This document shows positions 24,677-34,132 of a DNA stretch of 64,000 bases, in pieces. Positions within the stretch are counted from its first letter, which is position 1. Every line of letters starts with the position of its first letter. Below the pieces are notes generated by a model. It saw only the letters and a list, made by a program, of their open reading frames with translations, made no database searches and had not been told where the DNA came from. This DNA comes from Alphaproteobacteria bacterium (lineage in GTDB: Bacteria; Pseudomonadota; Alphaproteobacteria; Caulobacterales; Aquidulcibacteraceae), in contig JAIXQA010000063.1 in NCBI GenBank assembly GCA_027485915.1, forward strand, positions 22,886 through 86,885, given 5' to 3'. The translations under genes and the position numbers were made by a program.

Positions 24677-26051
24677 TCAGCGTAGCAAGACCCAAGAAGG
24701 CTACAAAGCCCACCATGTCGGTGACAAATGTGACCAGGACACCAGAAGAAACAGCTGGGTCTTGCCCCAGTCGCTTCAACGTCAATGGGATCAAAATTCC
24801 AGCAAGACCGGCTACAGAGAGATTGAGCAGGATCGCCAAAGCAATGGTGATCGCAAGCAACCCGCTCTTAAACCAAATGAGCGCCACAGTGGAAAGAAGG
24901 ACCGCAAAGAAGGCCCCATTGACGAGGCCGGTTATGACTTCACGCAAAATGATCCGGCCCGAATTGCCCGGTGTCAGCTCGCGCGCTGCCAAAGCGCGCA
25001 CGGCAACCGCAACCGTTTGCGTGCCGGCATTACCTCCCATCGACGCCACCATTGGCATCAGGATAGCGAGAGCGACAATCTTTTCAATCGAGGCTTCAAA
25101 CCGGCCAATCAACATAGACGCAAAAAGAGCCGTGGCCAAATTGATCACGAGCCAAGGCAGGCGAGACTTAACCGACGACCAAACCGAGTCCGCTGTAGAG
25201 GCATCGCGCACGCCGGCCAGCGCCAACAAATCCTCTTCGTTCTCGTCCTGAATAACGCGTACGATATCGTCGACTGTGATCATACCGGTCAGGCGGCCAC
25301 TACGATCAACCACAGGCGCAGAAATCAGATGGTATTTTTGGAAGGCATGTGCGACGACTTCTTGATCGGTCTCAGGATCAACAATGATCTCAGGCGTTTC
25401 CATCAAATCTTGCAGCAACATGGTGCGTTTAGCGCGCATGAGTTTTGAGACTGGGATCGCCCCGATAGGCTGCATTGTCGGGCTGACGACATAAATGTCA
25501 AAGAAGAGGTCGGGCAGCTCCTCGCCCGTTTTGCGCATGAAGTCGATGGTCTGGCCAACGTCCCAATGTTGGGGTGCGGCTACAAACTCGCGCTGCATCA
25601 AGCGGCCAGCGGTTTCTTCTTCAAATGAGAGTGCGCCTTCCACAGCCACGCGCACATCATCAGAGGCGGCGGCCAGAACTTCGGCCCGATCCTCATCATC
25701 CAGTTCCGCGACGATGGCGGCAGCGTCGTCGGTATCGAGGTCGTCTAGCTTTTGGGCAAGCTTGCTGGCGGGGATGAATTCCAGCGCAAATTCGCGTAAC
25801 TCATCTTCAAGTTCTGCGTAAACTTCTGCGTCGAGATCTTCGCCGATTAGGGTAAAGATCGTACGGGCGGTCTCTTTGGGTGCGTTTTGCAGAAGTTCTG
25901 CCACGTCGGCAGGATGCATGGGCAATAAAAGACGGCGCAGTAAAGGACCGTCATGATCGCCAGCGGCCCCAATCACCTTGACGGTAATCAGGCGATCTGG
26001 GCCATGATCTGCTTTAGTGGGGTCGATCCCCAGGGCTTGTAGATCGTCCAT
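24666..26051 (-). CDS. mgtE: Magnesium transporter MgtE
   Basis: A 461-residue Mg2+ channel. An N-terminal MgtE_N domain with repeated acidic helices (HPADVAELLQ, LDDLDTDDAAAIVAELDDED) and two CBS domains form the cytosolic Mg2+ sensor. Five membrane helices fill the last 170 residues, with the conserved MPMVASMGGNAGTQTVAVAVRALA pore region. Length is standard. A long hairpin lies in its 5' leader between it and tRNA-Leu. I saw no M-box riboswitch. Its 3' end overlaps the upstream cyclophilin gene by 11 bp, antisense. Confidence 0.94.
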   Translation of the reverse strand: MDDLQALGIDPTKADHGPDRLITVKVIGAAGDHDGPLLRRLLLPMHPADVAELLQNAPKETARTIFTLIGEDLDAEVYAELEDELREFALEFIPASKLAQKLDDLDTDDAAAIVAELDDEDRAEVLAAASDDVRVAVEGALSFEEETAGRLMQREFVAAPQHWDVGQTIDFMRKTGEELPDLFFDIYVVSPTMQPIGAIPVSKLMRAKRTMLLQDLMETPEIIVDPETDQEVVAHAFQKYHLISAPVVDRSGRLTGMITVDDIVRVIQDENEEDLLALAGVRDASTADSVWSSVKSRLPWLVINLATALFASMLIGRFEASIEKIVALAILMPMVASMGGNAGTQTVAVAVRALAARELTPGNSGRIILREVITGLVNGAFFAVLLSTVALIWFKSGLLAITIALAILLNLSVAGLAGILIPLTLKRLGQDPAVSSGVLVTFVTDMVGFVAFLGLATLIIL

Positions 26052-26092
26052 GACTGTCGCTTTCCGTCATGTCGTAAGCCCCTAAGTTTGTT

Positions 26093-26127
26093 TGCCTGTA
26101 TCTTCATGCTGGTAGCAGATACAGGCA
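26093..26127. repeat. Long hairpin between tRNA-Leu and mgtE
   Basis: Perfect 11-bp arms TGCCTGTATCT and AGATACAGGCA flank a 13-base loop. It lies 42-76 bp upstream of the mgtE start and 19 bp past the tRNA-Leu CCA end. No T-run follows on the minus strand, so it may be an RNA-processing or leader structure rather than a terminator. Confidence 0.6.
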
Positions 26128-26145
26128 CAAAAGCCATCTTTCCGT

Positions 26146-26230
26146 TGGTGTGCCCAAGAGGACTCGAACCTCCACGGGTCTCCCCACTAGCACCTCAAGC
26201 TAGCGCGTCTACCAGTTCCGCCATGAGCAC
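26146..26230 (-). tRNA. tRNA-Leu (anticodon GAG)
   Basis: A full cloverleaf on the minus strand: acceptor GTGCTCA/TGGGCAC, anticodon stem CTAGC/GCTAG around loop TTGAGGT giving GAG, a class II variable arm, T-arm GGTTCGAGTCC, discriminator A and encoded CCA. Confidence 0.96.
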
Positions 26231-26321
26231 GTTCCGGAAAGAGCGGCGCTTTTAGTAGAACATACCGCCATTGTGAAGCCCTATTGCCTGCATCTTGCCA
26301 GTTCCAAACAGTGAAGGACTG

Positions 26322-26594
26322 TTATGGACCTGCCATATAATCATAAACATCGGCTTCGCCGGTGATTTCAACTGAAATCTTATCGTCATCCAATTGAATA
26401 TCACCCCGGGCCACAGGGTGGTTGTTGACCAACACCCATACAGGGTCATTGGGCGAAGCCGTAAGCGGGATAACGGCGCCGCGGCCCATGCGGAGCAACT
26501 GGTGCATCGGCAAAGAAGATCGTCCGACCAAGACCGAAATTTCGACCATGACCTTTTCAATCTGCGAAGGGGGGTGTTCACTATCGTCTGTCAC
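26322..26594 (-). CDS. fliN: FliN-like flagellar motor switch (SpoA domain) protein
   Basis: A 90-residue protein that is essentially one SpoA/FliN domain: [20 protein letters not shown], then [20 protein letters not shown], then [10 protein letters not shown]. FliN forms the lower C-ring of the flagellar motor and helps set rotation direction. It starts with GTG and is transcribed divergently from lipB. There is no flagellar gene beside it, although motB lies 34 kb away. Length suits FliN; a type III secretion SctQ-like origin is less likely, with no secretion genes seen. Confidence 0.8.
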   Translation of the reverse strand: MTDDSEHPPSQIEKVMVEISVLVGRSSLPMHQLLRMGRGAVIPLTASPNDPVWVLVNNHPVARGDIQLDDDKISVEITGEADVYDYMAGP

Positions 26595-26670
26595 GAGACT
26601 AGATAGAGCCCATGAGTGTTGGAACTTGGTTAACGCGTGTAAAGATACTGCATTTTTTGGAGAAATAAGT

Positions 26671-27339
26671 GTGATTGAATGGGCCGTATCTGAAAAACCC
26701 GTCGAATATGAGGCTGCCGTGGCCTTTATGGAGACACGCGCGGCCGATATCGCGGCAGGAACGGCGAATCAATTGGTCTGGTTGTTGGAGCACCCGCCCC
26801 TTTATAGCGCTGGCACCAGTGCCAAACCGTCTGACCTTTTGCCCGGCGCAAGCTTTCCCGTGTTTAAAAGTGGGCGTGGCGGGCAATATACCTATCATGG
26901 CCCCGGCCAGCGTATTGCCTATCTCCTGCTCGATCTCCGCCATCACAAACGCGACGTACGCGCCTTTGTTCAAGCGGTAGAACAATGGGTGATCGATGCA
27001 CTGGCCCACTTTACCGTCAAAGGTGAAGTACGCTGCGGCCGTGTTGGTGTTTGGGTCGATCGCACCCACCGAGGCTTTGCCCGGCAGGAGGATAAGATCG
27101 CCGCTGTCGGCTTACGCGTCAAAAAATGGGTCAGTTTTCATGGGATCAGCCTGAATGTAGAGCCTGACCTTGCCCACTTTAAGGGCATCATACCGTGCGG
27201 CATCCGAGAAGAAGGCTTAGGCGTGACGTCCTTGGTCGATCTAGGTCATCCGGTAACCTATGGGGAGGTCGATGAAGCCTTACGGCAAACCTTCATTGCT
27301 CGCTTTGGCCCTGTTACCAATGTAAACGCCCCGCTCTAA
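26671..27339 (+). CDS. lipB: Lipoyl(octanoyl) transferase LipB
   Basis: About 222 residues. It transfers octanoate from acyl-carrier protein to lipoyl domains of 2-oxoacid dehydrogenases and the glycine cleavage system. Signatures are [33 protein letters not shown], the catalytic lysine in [14 protein letters not shown], and the catalytic cysteine in [11 protein letters not shown]. The open frame extends upstream, but I choose GTG at 26671: a GGAG box sits 8 bp before it and homology begins there ([18 protein letters not shown]). The upstream extension overlaps the divergent fliN gene. Confidence 0.92.
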   Translation: MIEWAVSEKPVEYEAAVAFMETRAADIAAGTANQLVWLLEHPPLYSAGTSAKPSDLLPGASFPVFKSGRGGQYTYHGPGQRIAYLLLDLRHHKRDVRAFVQAVEQWVIDALAHFTVKGEVRCGRVGVWVDRTHRGFARQEDKIAAVGLRVKKWVSFHGISLNVEPDLAHFKGIIPCGIREEGLGVTSLVDLGHPVTYGEVDEALRQTFIARFGPVTNVNAPL

Positions 27340-27385
27340 GGCGATCCCGAAAATCGCCGGGGCGAAGGCCATTGACGCACAGCCT

Positions 27386-28543
27386 ATGGCTGATATGCCC
27401 GTGCCTATGAACCTATCTGCTACAAGACCGCTCCTCATTTCCCTGACTATGTTGGGCCTTTTCTCTATGCCAGCAAATGCGCAGAGCCCTACCAAGGACT
27501 ATCGCGATTGGAGTGTGACCTGCAGCGATCTGAAGACTTGCACTGCGGTCTCTATCTCTGGCCTAAACGAAATGGGATTGTCTAAGCCACCGCGCGGGGT
27601 TTCTGATAAAACTGAGACCGGCTGGCTATGGATAGAAATAGAGGCGGGACCAAACGCAACGCCAAAAATCCTCTATTCTGGGGAATATTTGTCCGACGCG
27701 CCGATTGCAAAGGATGGGACTTTGCGCATCCTTGGCCAAAACGGTCGCGCTTTAGCAAATGGAGCCTTTGTCCTGACCTCCCATGAGTTGGGGGCCAGCC
27801 AAGTCCAGATCGCCGATGTGGCGAGGTTCATCAATGTGGCGAGGGCAGGCCAATCGGTCGTCTATTCCCCCGGCACAGGCCGCGCGGTTCAATCCTTTGC
27901 CAGCCTATCTGGCTTTGTCGCTGCCCTTCGCGCAATTGAAGCCCACCAAGGTCGCACAGGCACCGGCGGGGCTTGGATCGATAGGGGTAAGCAGGCGCGT
28001 GACCGCATCCCCCCTGCCCCAAAGACGCCCCGCGTCAGTGCGATGGCTTTTTCGAAAATCACAAGCCGAACCACCGTTCCAAAACTGGTGATGGACCGGC
28101 GAAAAGCGGAATGCGACGACAGCGACCGTTTGGATTACGGTGGGCAAGGCATTGAGAGTTTCAACCTCGGAAAGGGCCGCATCCTGTGGGCCGTGCCGTG
28201 TGGCGCGGGGGCCTATAATATGTGGTCGAAATTCTATCTGCAGACCAATTCAAACCGTCTAGACCCATATCGGTTTTCTTCCCCAGACCCTGCCACAGAC
28301 GAGCAAGACGCCCATAGTCTCGTCAATGTCAGCGTGGAGCCCGAGACAGGCCAAATCAGCGCCTTTTCCAAAGGCCGAGGCGTTGGTGACTGTGGGTCTG
28401 CGCAAACCTATACCTGGGACGGCACAGAATTTGTGTTGACCAGTTGGATCGAGATGACTGCCTGTAGCGGCCTGACGCCAGATTTCTGGCCTGTACGGAT
28501 CAAGAAAGAAATTATCCCGCCTTCTGGCAAGGCGAAACGGTAG
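27386..28543 (+). CDS. DUF1176 domain-containing exported protein
   Basis: A 385-residue protein with an N-terminal signal sequence (hydrophobic about 12-28, ending ANAQS). It has the DUF1176 pattern: KDYRDWSVTCSDLKTCTAVS near the start, paired cysteines later (ECDDSDRLD, WAVPCGAGAYN, GDCGSAQTYTWDG, MTACSGLTPD), and the final W-rich strand. Function is unknown; the family is periplasmic, and the cysteines probably form disulfides. Three closely spaced ATGs (27386, 27395, 27407) are all possible starts. It converges with gatB across 15 bp. Confidence 0.8.
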   Translation: MADMPVPMNLSATRPLLISLTMLGLFSMPANAQSPTKDYRDWSVTCSDLKTCTAVSISGLNEMGLSKPPRGVSDKTETGWLWIEIEAGPNATPKILYSGEYLSDAPIAKDGTLRILGQNGRALANGAFVLTSHELGASQVQIADVARFINVARAGQSVVYSPGTGRAVQSFASLSGFVAALRAIEAHQGRTGTGGAWIDRGKQARDRIPPAPKTPRVSAMAFSKITSRTTVPKLVMDRRKAECDDSDRLDYGGQGIESFNLGKGRILWAVPCGAGAYNMWSKFYLQTNSNRLDPYRFSSPDPATDEQDAHSLVNVSVEPETGQISAFSKGRGVGDCGSAQTYTWDGTEFVLTSWIEMTACSGLTPDFWPVRIKKEIIPPSGKAKR

Positions 28544-28558
28544 ATGGGCTGAGACCAG

Positions 28559-30052
28559 TTAAAGGCCCAGCTTCGCCTTGATTACCTCATTGATGACAGC
28601 GGGGCTGGCTTTGCCGCCGGTTGCCTTCATCAATTGACCAACCCACCAGCCGAGTGCCTTGGGCTTGTTGCGGGCTTCTTCGACTTTATCGGGATTGGCG
28701 GCGATCAAAGCATCGACCGTCTCTTCAATTAGGCCCGTGTCGGTTTCTTGCTTCAAGCCTTCACGCTCCACAATCACCAGAGGCGCGTCGCCGGTTTCGA
28801 TCATGCGGGGGAAGACGTCTTTGGCAATCTTACCATTGATCGTGCCATTGCTAATCAGATCAACCAACTCACCCAAACGCTCTGCCGAAACAGGGGTTTC
28901 GGCCAAAGTCTTGTCATGCTTATTGAGCCAGCCAAACAATTCAACTGTCATCCAGCTATTGACCAATTTAGCATCGCGTCCCTTGGCAGCCGTCTCAAAG
29001 AAGTCTGCTGCATCCTTGTCCGAGACAAGCACAGCCGCGTCATAGGGCGACAGGCCATATTCGGTTTTGAAGCGTTGCTTCTTGGCGTCCGGCAATTCCG
29101 GCAGGCTCGCCTTGATCGCATCCACCCAAGCCTGATCCAATTCTAGGGGCAATAGGTCTGGGTCTGGGAAATAGCGATAATCATGCGCATCTTCTTTTGA
29201 GCGCATGGAGCGGGTCTTTCCCGTCTTGACGTCAAACAAGCGCGTCTCTTGCGTGATCGTGCCGCCATCTTCGAGAATCTCAATCTGGCGCCTCGCCTCG
29301 TAATCAACCGCCAAGGCGACATAGCGGGTGGAATTCACATTCTTGATCTCGCAGCGCGTGCCAAACGGCGTGCCGGGCTTGCGGACCGACACATTGACGT
29401 CTGCCCGCATAGAGCCTTCATCCATATTGCCGTCGCACGTGCCCAAATAACGCACCAAAGCGCGCAGCGCCTTGAAATAATTCGCAGCCTCTTCGCTCGA
29501 ACGGATGTCGGGCTTGGAAACGATTTCCATCAAGGCACAGCCTGAGCGGTTCAAATCCACATAAGTCGCGCGCGGATCCAAGTCATGGATCGACTTACCG
29601 GCATCTTGTTCGAGGTGAATGCGCTCAATCCGAATGGGCACCGTCTCCCCATTATCGCAATCCACATTTAATGTACCCTCGCCCACGATAGGGTGGGCGA
29701 ACTGACTGATTTGATAGCCTTGTGGCAAATCGGGATAGAAATAATTCTTCCGATCAAACCGGCTCCACAAATTAATCTTTGCCCCAAGGCCGAGGCCCGT
29801 GCGGACCGCCTGTTCCACACAATAGCGGTTCAGAACCGGCAACATCCCCGGCATGCCTGCATCCACCAGGCTGACATGGGCATTTGGCGCGCCGCCATAA
29901 GAGGCGCTGGCACCAGAAAACAGCTTCGACTGCGCACTCACCTGCGCATGGACTTCAAGGCCCACAATGATTTCCCAATCGCCAGTGGCCCCAGCCACAA
30001 GTTGGTCGGGACGGGCGGAGCGGATATCGAGATCATTAGCGAGTGTGGTCAT
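28559..30052 (-). CDS. gatB: Aspartyl/glutamyl-tRNA amidotransferase subunit B
   Basis: About 497 residues. GatB phosphorylates the side chain of Glu-tRNA(Gln) or Asp-tRNA(Asn) and amidates it with ammonia delivered by GatA. The N-terminal [46 protein letters not shown] and the C-terminal YqeY-like domain ([13 protein letters not shown]) are all present. Start at ATG 30052, where GatB homology begins; the longer frame runs back into tRNA-Arg. gatC and gatA are not adjacent. It lies 55 bp downstream of tRNA-Arg in a run of mixed tRNA and protein genes. Confidence 0.95.
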   Translation of the reverse strand: MTTLANDLDIRSARPDQLVAGATGDWEIIVGLEVHAQVSAQSKLFSGASASYGGAPNAHVSLVDAGMPGMLPVLNRYCVEQAVRTGLGLGAKINLWSRFDRKNYFYPDLPQGYQISQFAHPIVGEGTLNVDCDNGETVPIRIERIHLEQDAGKSIHDLDPRATYVDLNRSGCALMEIVSKPDIRSSEEAANYFKALRALVRYLGTCDGNMDEGSMRADVNVSVRKPGTPFGTRCEIKNVNSTRYVALAVDYEARRQIEILEDGGTITQETRLFDVKTGKTRSMRSKEDAHDYRYFPDPDLLPLELDQAWVDAIKASLPELPDAKKQRFKTEYGLSPYDAAVLVSDKDAADFFETAAKGRDAKLVNSWMTVELFGWLNKHDKTLAETPVSAERLGELVDLISNGTINGKIAKDVFPRMIETGDAPLVIVEREGLKQETDTGLIEETVDALIAANPDKVEEARNKPKALGWWVGQLMKATGGKASPAVINEVIKAKLGL

Positions 30053-30107
30053 AATGCCTTCATAACGGGGCAGAGCGGTTTGGCAAAGAACGCAAAACAC
30101 AAAGAAC

Positions 30108-30184
30108 TGGCGACCCAAGCAGGGCTCGAACCTGCGACCGTCCGCTTAGAAGGCGGATGCTCTATCCAGCTGAGCTATTGGGCC
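30108..30184 (-). tRNA. tRNA-Arg (anticodon UCU)
   Basis: Minus-strand cloverleaf: acceptor GGCCCAA/TTGGGTC with one G-T pair, anticodon stem TCCGC/GCGGA around loop CTTCTAA giving TCT, T-arm GGTTCGAGCCC, discriminator G and encoded CCA. Its first base is also the last base of the stop codon of the upstream NDUFS4 gene. Confidence 0.97.
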
Positions 30185-30492
30185 TAGTGAGACCAGGGTT
30201 CACGGCGGTAAAAGGTAAAATTATCGGCATAAGCACGCGGGATCCGCTTGGGTTCCTGCCGATCGATAACCTGAAACGCCAGATTATATTTCTGCGCATA
30301 GGCTATGGCCTCATCACGCGTATCAAAAGTCAAACGCACTTGGCCTTGGGTATCGGTCGACGAGGTCCAGCCCATCAAAGGGTCTAAGGTGCGCAGGGCA
30401 TTTGATTCAAACTCCAGCATCCACACATTGCTCTTGGCCCGGCCCGACTGCATGGCGGTTTTGGCTGGACGGTAGATTTTTGCAAATGTCAT
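30184..30492 (-). CDS. NADH dehydrogenase accessory subunit, NDUFS4 type (ETC complex I conserved region)
   Basis: A 102-residue protein matching the 18-kDa complex I accessory subunit kept by alphaproteobacteria and mitochondria: AKIYRPAKTAMQSGRAKSNVW, then LDPLMGWTSSTDTQGQVRL, FDTRDEAIAYAQKYNL and the C-terminal YADNFTFYRREPWSH. It stabilises the peripheral arm near the NADH-oxidising module. I start at ATG 30492; the longer frame runs through tRNA-Pro. It sits between tRNA-Pro and tRNA-Arg, its stop overlapping the latter by one base, so it is probably released by tRNA processing from a joint transcript. Confidence 0.92.
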   Translation of the reverse strand: MTFAKIYRPAKTAMQSGRAKSNVWMLEFESNALRTLDPLMGWTSSTDTQGQVRLTFDTRDEAIAYAQKYNLAFQVIDRQEPKRIPRAYADNFTFYRREPWSH

Positions 30493-30592
30493 GAAGGCCT
30501 CGAAACTAGATGTCTCATCATGAGCGCGTTCGGCAGAAATGTAAAAGCGGGCAATGCACTCATTCAGCATGTCCCGCTTGTGACATCCACCA

Positions 30593-30672
<80 letters not shown>

Positions 30673-30738
30673 AGAGGCGCGCGTATAGCGCGACCAAGCC
30701 GATGAGGGCAAGCGCTCTAAACAGATTTTACTGAAGTC

Positions 30739-31239
30739 TCACTTTTTTGCCCGCACAGCTGGGAAAATTCGGTGGGTAACACGCTGTCCAGCGGCCAATC
30801 CAAGACGACGAGATTCACCTGCCCCAATCTCTAAAACCGCCAAGACTGGGCCGTCCGACGGGATGAGCGCGCGCGACAAGGGTTGTGCATTCGCCGCAAT
30901 ATTGGCGATGCGCCCATCGGCACGAATAAAAATCAAATCAAGCGAAACAAGCGTGTTTTCCATCCAGAAAGTTGCCTGTTCAGGGGTTTTAAAGTCGAAC
31001 AACATGCCTGTGCCGCGTGGCACCTCCGTGCGCCACATCATGCCAATTTCACGAGAACGCGGCGTGTCTGCCACCTCGACATTAAAGCTCCGGACACCGC
31101 TAGGTGTGGAAACGGATAATTTCTCAACCTTTAACCCGCGCTGAGGACCTTGAATCGGCACGGGCTGGGCGATTGAAGCAGACGGAATGGCCACGAAGGC
31201 CAAAAAGGCGAGAAAGAAGAAGCGCAGAACCTTAATCAT
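30739..31239 (-). CDS. DUF192 family exported protein
   Basis: A 166-residue protein with an N-terminal signal sequence (hydrophobic about 6-24). The DUF192 domain is complete: FNVEVADTPRSREIGMMWR, GTGMLFDFKTPEQATFWMEN, SLDLIFIRADGRI, and the closing VLEIGAGESRRLGLAAG. The function of the family is unknown. It lies between the cold-shock gene and tRNA-Pro on the same strand, a neighbourhood common in alphaproteobacteria. Confidence 0.88.
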   Translation of the reverse strand: MIKVLRFFFLAFLAFVAIPSASIAQPVPIQGPQRGLKVEKLSVSTPSGVRSFNVEVADTPRSREIGMMWRTEVPRGTGMLFDFKTPEQATFWMENTLVSLDLIFIRADGRIANIAANAQPLSRALIPSDGPVLAVLEIGAGESRRLGLAAGQRVTHRIFPAVRAKK

Positions 31240-31323
31240 ACGCCCTCTCTACCATGACGCGGCAACGAACGCCAAGATGCAGCACGGGCGCTGTAACAAC
31301 GCCCGAAAACCGCTGTCCAACGA

Positions 31324-31851
31324 TCAAGCCCGTACAACCGCCGTTGCCACAGCACCCTTCGCACTGCGCTCCACTCGAGCGCGCAGAACTTCGCCGCCAT
31401 CTACCAGATCAATGCCACCCCGACGCAGTGTCGCTACATGCAAGAAGATGTCCTCAGACTCCGCACCGTCGCTCGTCAGGCCTGCAAAGCCGTAGCCCTT
31501 TGAGCGGTTGAACCACTTGACCGTGACCGGCACAAACTGATCCACATCTTCTGGCGGCGGACGGAATATTGTTCGCAGACTCAAAATGCCTACCACTTGC
31601 AAGCCACGCTCTCCCTGAGCGGTCAAAACCGTGACTTCATCGCCTTCTTTGGGAACGGCGGTTGAGTGCTTTCGAAGAACGCTCACATGCAAGAGAGCAT
31701 CGACTTCTTGCGCCTCTTCGCCGAGGCCGGATTTGATTTGCACAAAGCCAAAGCCTTTGACTGGATCAAACCACTTTACAACGCCTTCAGCTAATGTACC
31801 CAAGGGTTCTTTACCCATGGCGAGAACGGTTTCTAATATTTGGTGTTTCAT
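31324..31851 (-). CDS. Double cold-shock-domain protein
   Basis: A 175-residue protein with two cold-shock domains. The first has [16 protein letters not shown] and the second [15 protein letters not shown], each with the RNP1 core (KGFGFV or KGYGFA) and a partial RNP2 ([18 protein letters not shown]). Tandem CSD proteins of this size occur in Caulobacter and relatives and act as RNA chaperones in cold or stationary phase. Domain 2 has Ala instead of Val at the end of RNP1. It is transcribed divergently from parE. Its 5' leader could be thermosensing, but I can show no specific structure for that. Confidence 0.92.
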   Translation of the reverse strand: MKHQILETVLAMGKEPLGTLAEGVVKWFDPVKGFGFVQIKSGLGEEAQEVDALLHVSVLRKHSTAVPKEGDEVTVLTAQGERGLQVVGILSLRTIFRPPPEDVDQFVPVTVKWFNRSKGYGFAGLTSDGAESEDIFLHVATLRRGGIDLVDGGEVLRARVERSAKGAVATAVVRA

Positions 31852-31952
31852 AACTCATGTTCCCTTCGCTCAAATTTGGTTCCGCGCGAGGCTTGCCACG
31901 CCGAGAATTTCGATTGAGCTCTAGGAGAGCCCCCCGCACCCGAGCCCCTGTG

Positions 31953-31983
31953 TTACCATAAGGTAAGTAAACACACGGTTTAC
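31953..31983. repeat. Two adjacent inverted repeats between cold-shock gene and parE
   Basis: TTACC-ataa-GGTAA (31953-31966) is followed directly by GTAAAC-acacg-GTTTAC (31967-31983). They lie about 100 bp upstream of the cold-shock gene and 130 bp upstream of parE. Possible operator or leader structures for either gene. Confidence 0.4.
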
Positions 31984-32112
31984 AAGAGCGCAAGATGTTT
32001 ATGAAGAGCAAGAAACCCCGCCATTGCTACCACAAAGGCTTGACCCACAGCGCAAACAAGAGCCCTTATCAGCCCGCAACAATCCGAACCGAAATTCAAG
32101 GAATCCCGCAGA

Positions 32113-34128
32113 ATGGCTGCCAATGCCGCTCCAAAATCCAGTTTGTTTGATGACCTAGAGCCAGCAGGTGTGTCTGCAGCCACCGCCGGTTATTCTGCAA
32201 AGGATATTGAGGTTCTTGAGGGGCTAGAACCCGTTCGCAAGCGTCCAGGCATGTATATTGGTGGCACAGACGCGCGTGCGATGCATCATTTGTTCGCCGA
32301 AGTCCTCGACAACTCCATGGATGAGGCTGTTGCCGGCCATGCCACTCGTATTGAAGTAACGTTAGAGGCGGATGGGGCCCTCGCCGTCTCCGATAATGGG
32401 CGCGGTATTCCAATCGACCCACACCCAAAATATGTCGACAAATCCGCATTGGAGGTCGTGATGACCGTCTTGCATGCGGGTGGGAAATTTTCAGATAAAG
32501 CCTATCAAACCTCGGGTGGCTTGCACGGCGTAGGCGTGTCAGTCGTCAACGCCTTATCAGATCGCCTCGAGGTGGAAGTTGCGCGCGATAAGCGCCTTTA
32601 CCGCATGGCCTTTTCGCGCGGCATTCCGCAAGGCCCGATTGAGCACTTAGGTCCGGTGCATAATCGACGTGGCACCGTCGTTCGCTTTCACCCAGATCCA
32701 GAGATTTTCGGCGAAGGTGCAAGCCTTGACCCTGCGCGCTTATTCCGTATGGCGCGTTCCAAGGCTTATTTGTTTCGCGGTGTCGAGATCCGCTGGAAAT
32801 GCGCACCTGAACGTATTCGCCCCGGCGATTCGACCCCGGTTGAGGAAGTCTTGTGCTTCCCAAATGGTCTTGCCGATTACCTGCAAGGTAGCATCGGCGA
32901 AGCCCCCACGGTCACGTCAACCATGTTTGCAGGGCGCACTGCCCAATCCGGCGGCCATGGTGCGGTCGAATGGGCGTTGACATGGGGCGTTCGCGGCTTT
33001 GGGGACCGCGATGGGTTCTTGCTCTCTTATTGTAATACGATCCCGACGCCGGAAGGCGGCACGCATGAACAAGGGCTGCGCACCGTGATCTCCAAGGGTC
33101 TGCGCAATTATGGTGAACTGGTAGGGGACAAAAAGGCTGCCCAAATAACATCCGAGGATGTATTCGGCACGGCCGCGGCCCTCATAAGTGTGTTTGTACG
33201 TGAACCGGAATTTGTCGGCCAAACCAAGGATCGGCTAGCGACGGCTGAAGCAGCCCGGATCGTGGAAAATGCCATTCGCGACCCGTTTGACCAATGGCTC
33301 GGCGCAAGCCCACGTGAAGCCCGCGCACTTTTGGATTGGGCAATTGCCCAAGCTGATGACCGCCTGAAGCGGCGGAAAGAAAAAGAAGTCCAACGCCAGA
33401 GTGCAACACGCAAATTGCGCTTGCCAGGCAAGCTCGCCGATTGCGCGCGCCAAGACGCAATTGGTACGGAAATCTTCATCGTCGAAGGCGATTCCGCAGG
33501 CGGCAGTGCCAAACAAGCCCGCGACCGTAATACCCAGGCCATCTTGCCCTTGCGTGGCAAAATTTTGAACGTCGCCAGCGCGGGTGGCGATAAGTTGGCC
33601 GGCAACCAAGAATTGTCAGACTTGGCCCTTGCCTTAGGGGTCGCGCCGGGTAGCAAGTTCCGGGTGCAGGATTTGCGCTATGAGCGCGTCATCATTATGA
33701 CCGACGCCGACGTCGACGGGGCCCATATTGCTGCCTTGCTGGCCACTTATTTCTTCCGTGCCATGCCGCAATTGGTGCACTCGGGACGTTTGTTTGTCGC
33801 CTTGCCACCCCTCTATCGGCTCACCCATGGTGGCAAGACGGTATATGCCAAGAATGATGCCCATAAGGATGAGCTGTTAAAAACCGCCTTCAACCCGCGA
33901 GCCAAGGTCGAAATTGGCCGCTTTAAGGGCTTGGGCGAAATGATGCCGGCGCAATTGAAAGTCACAACGATGAACCCAGCCACCCGCACTTTGGCGCGCT
34001 TAGTCATCCCTGAGGGCGATCTGCCAAGTGTGGGCGAATTGGTGGAGACTTTGATGGGGCGCAAACCTGAACTGCGGTTTAAATGGTTGCAAGAAAATGC
34101 CCGCTACGCGGAAGAGCTGGACGTTTAA
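32113..34128 (+). CDS. parE: DNA topoisomerase IV subunit B
   Basis: A 671-residue GHKL ATPase subunit of topoisomerase IV, which decatenates daughter chromosomes. Landmarks are YSAKDIEVLEGLEPVRKRPG near the N-terminus, DNSMDEAVAG, the ATP-binding DNGRGIPID, GGLHGVGVSVVNALS, and the TOPRIM motifs EGDSAGGSAKQARD and DADVDGAHIA. Length and the end of the C-terminal region fit ParE rather than the longer GyrB. The small DUF1272 gene follows after 4 bp. parC is not in the window. Confidence 0.95.
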   Translation: MAANAAPKSSLFDDLEPAGVSAATAGYSAKDIEVLEGLEPVRKRPGMYIGGTDARAMHHLFAEVLDNSMDEAVAGHATRIEVTLEADGALAVSDNGRGIPIDPHPKYVDKSALEVVMTVLHAGGKFSDKAYQTSGGLHGVGVSVVNALSDRLEVEVARDKRLYRMAFSRGIPQGPIEHLGPVHNRRGTVVRFHPDPEIFGEGASLDPARLFRMARSKAYLFRGVEIRWKCAPERIRPGDSTPVEEVLCFPNGLADYLQGSIGEAPTVTSTMFAGRTAQSGGHGAVEWALTWGVRGFGDRDGFLLSYCNTIPTPEGGTHEQGLRTVISKGLRNYGELVGDKKAAQITSEDVFGTAAALISVFVREPEFVGQTKDRLATAEAARIVENAIRDPFDQWLGASPREARALLDWAIAQADDRLKRRKEKEVQRQSATRKLRLPGKLADCARQDAIGTEIFIVEGDSAGGSAKQARDRNTQAILPLRGKILNVASAGGDKLAGNQELSDLALALGVAPGSKFRVQDLRYERVIIMTDADVDGAHIAALLATYFFRAMPQLVHSGRLFVALPPLYRLTHGGKTVYAKNDAHKDELLKTAFNPRAKVEIGRFKGLGEMMPAQLKVTTMNPATRTLARLVIPEGDLPSVGELVETLMGRKPELRFKWLQENARYAEELDV

Positions 34129-34132
34129 GACC

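Noticed and set aside
24762..25448. 228-codon open frame antisense to mgtE
   Set aside because: Arg/Gln/His-rich shadow frame; mgtE is unambiguous.
26052..26092. M-box Mg2+ riboswitch in front of mgtE
   Set aside because: The leader between tRNA-Leu and mgtE is too short, and no M-box core was recognised.
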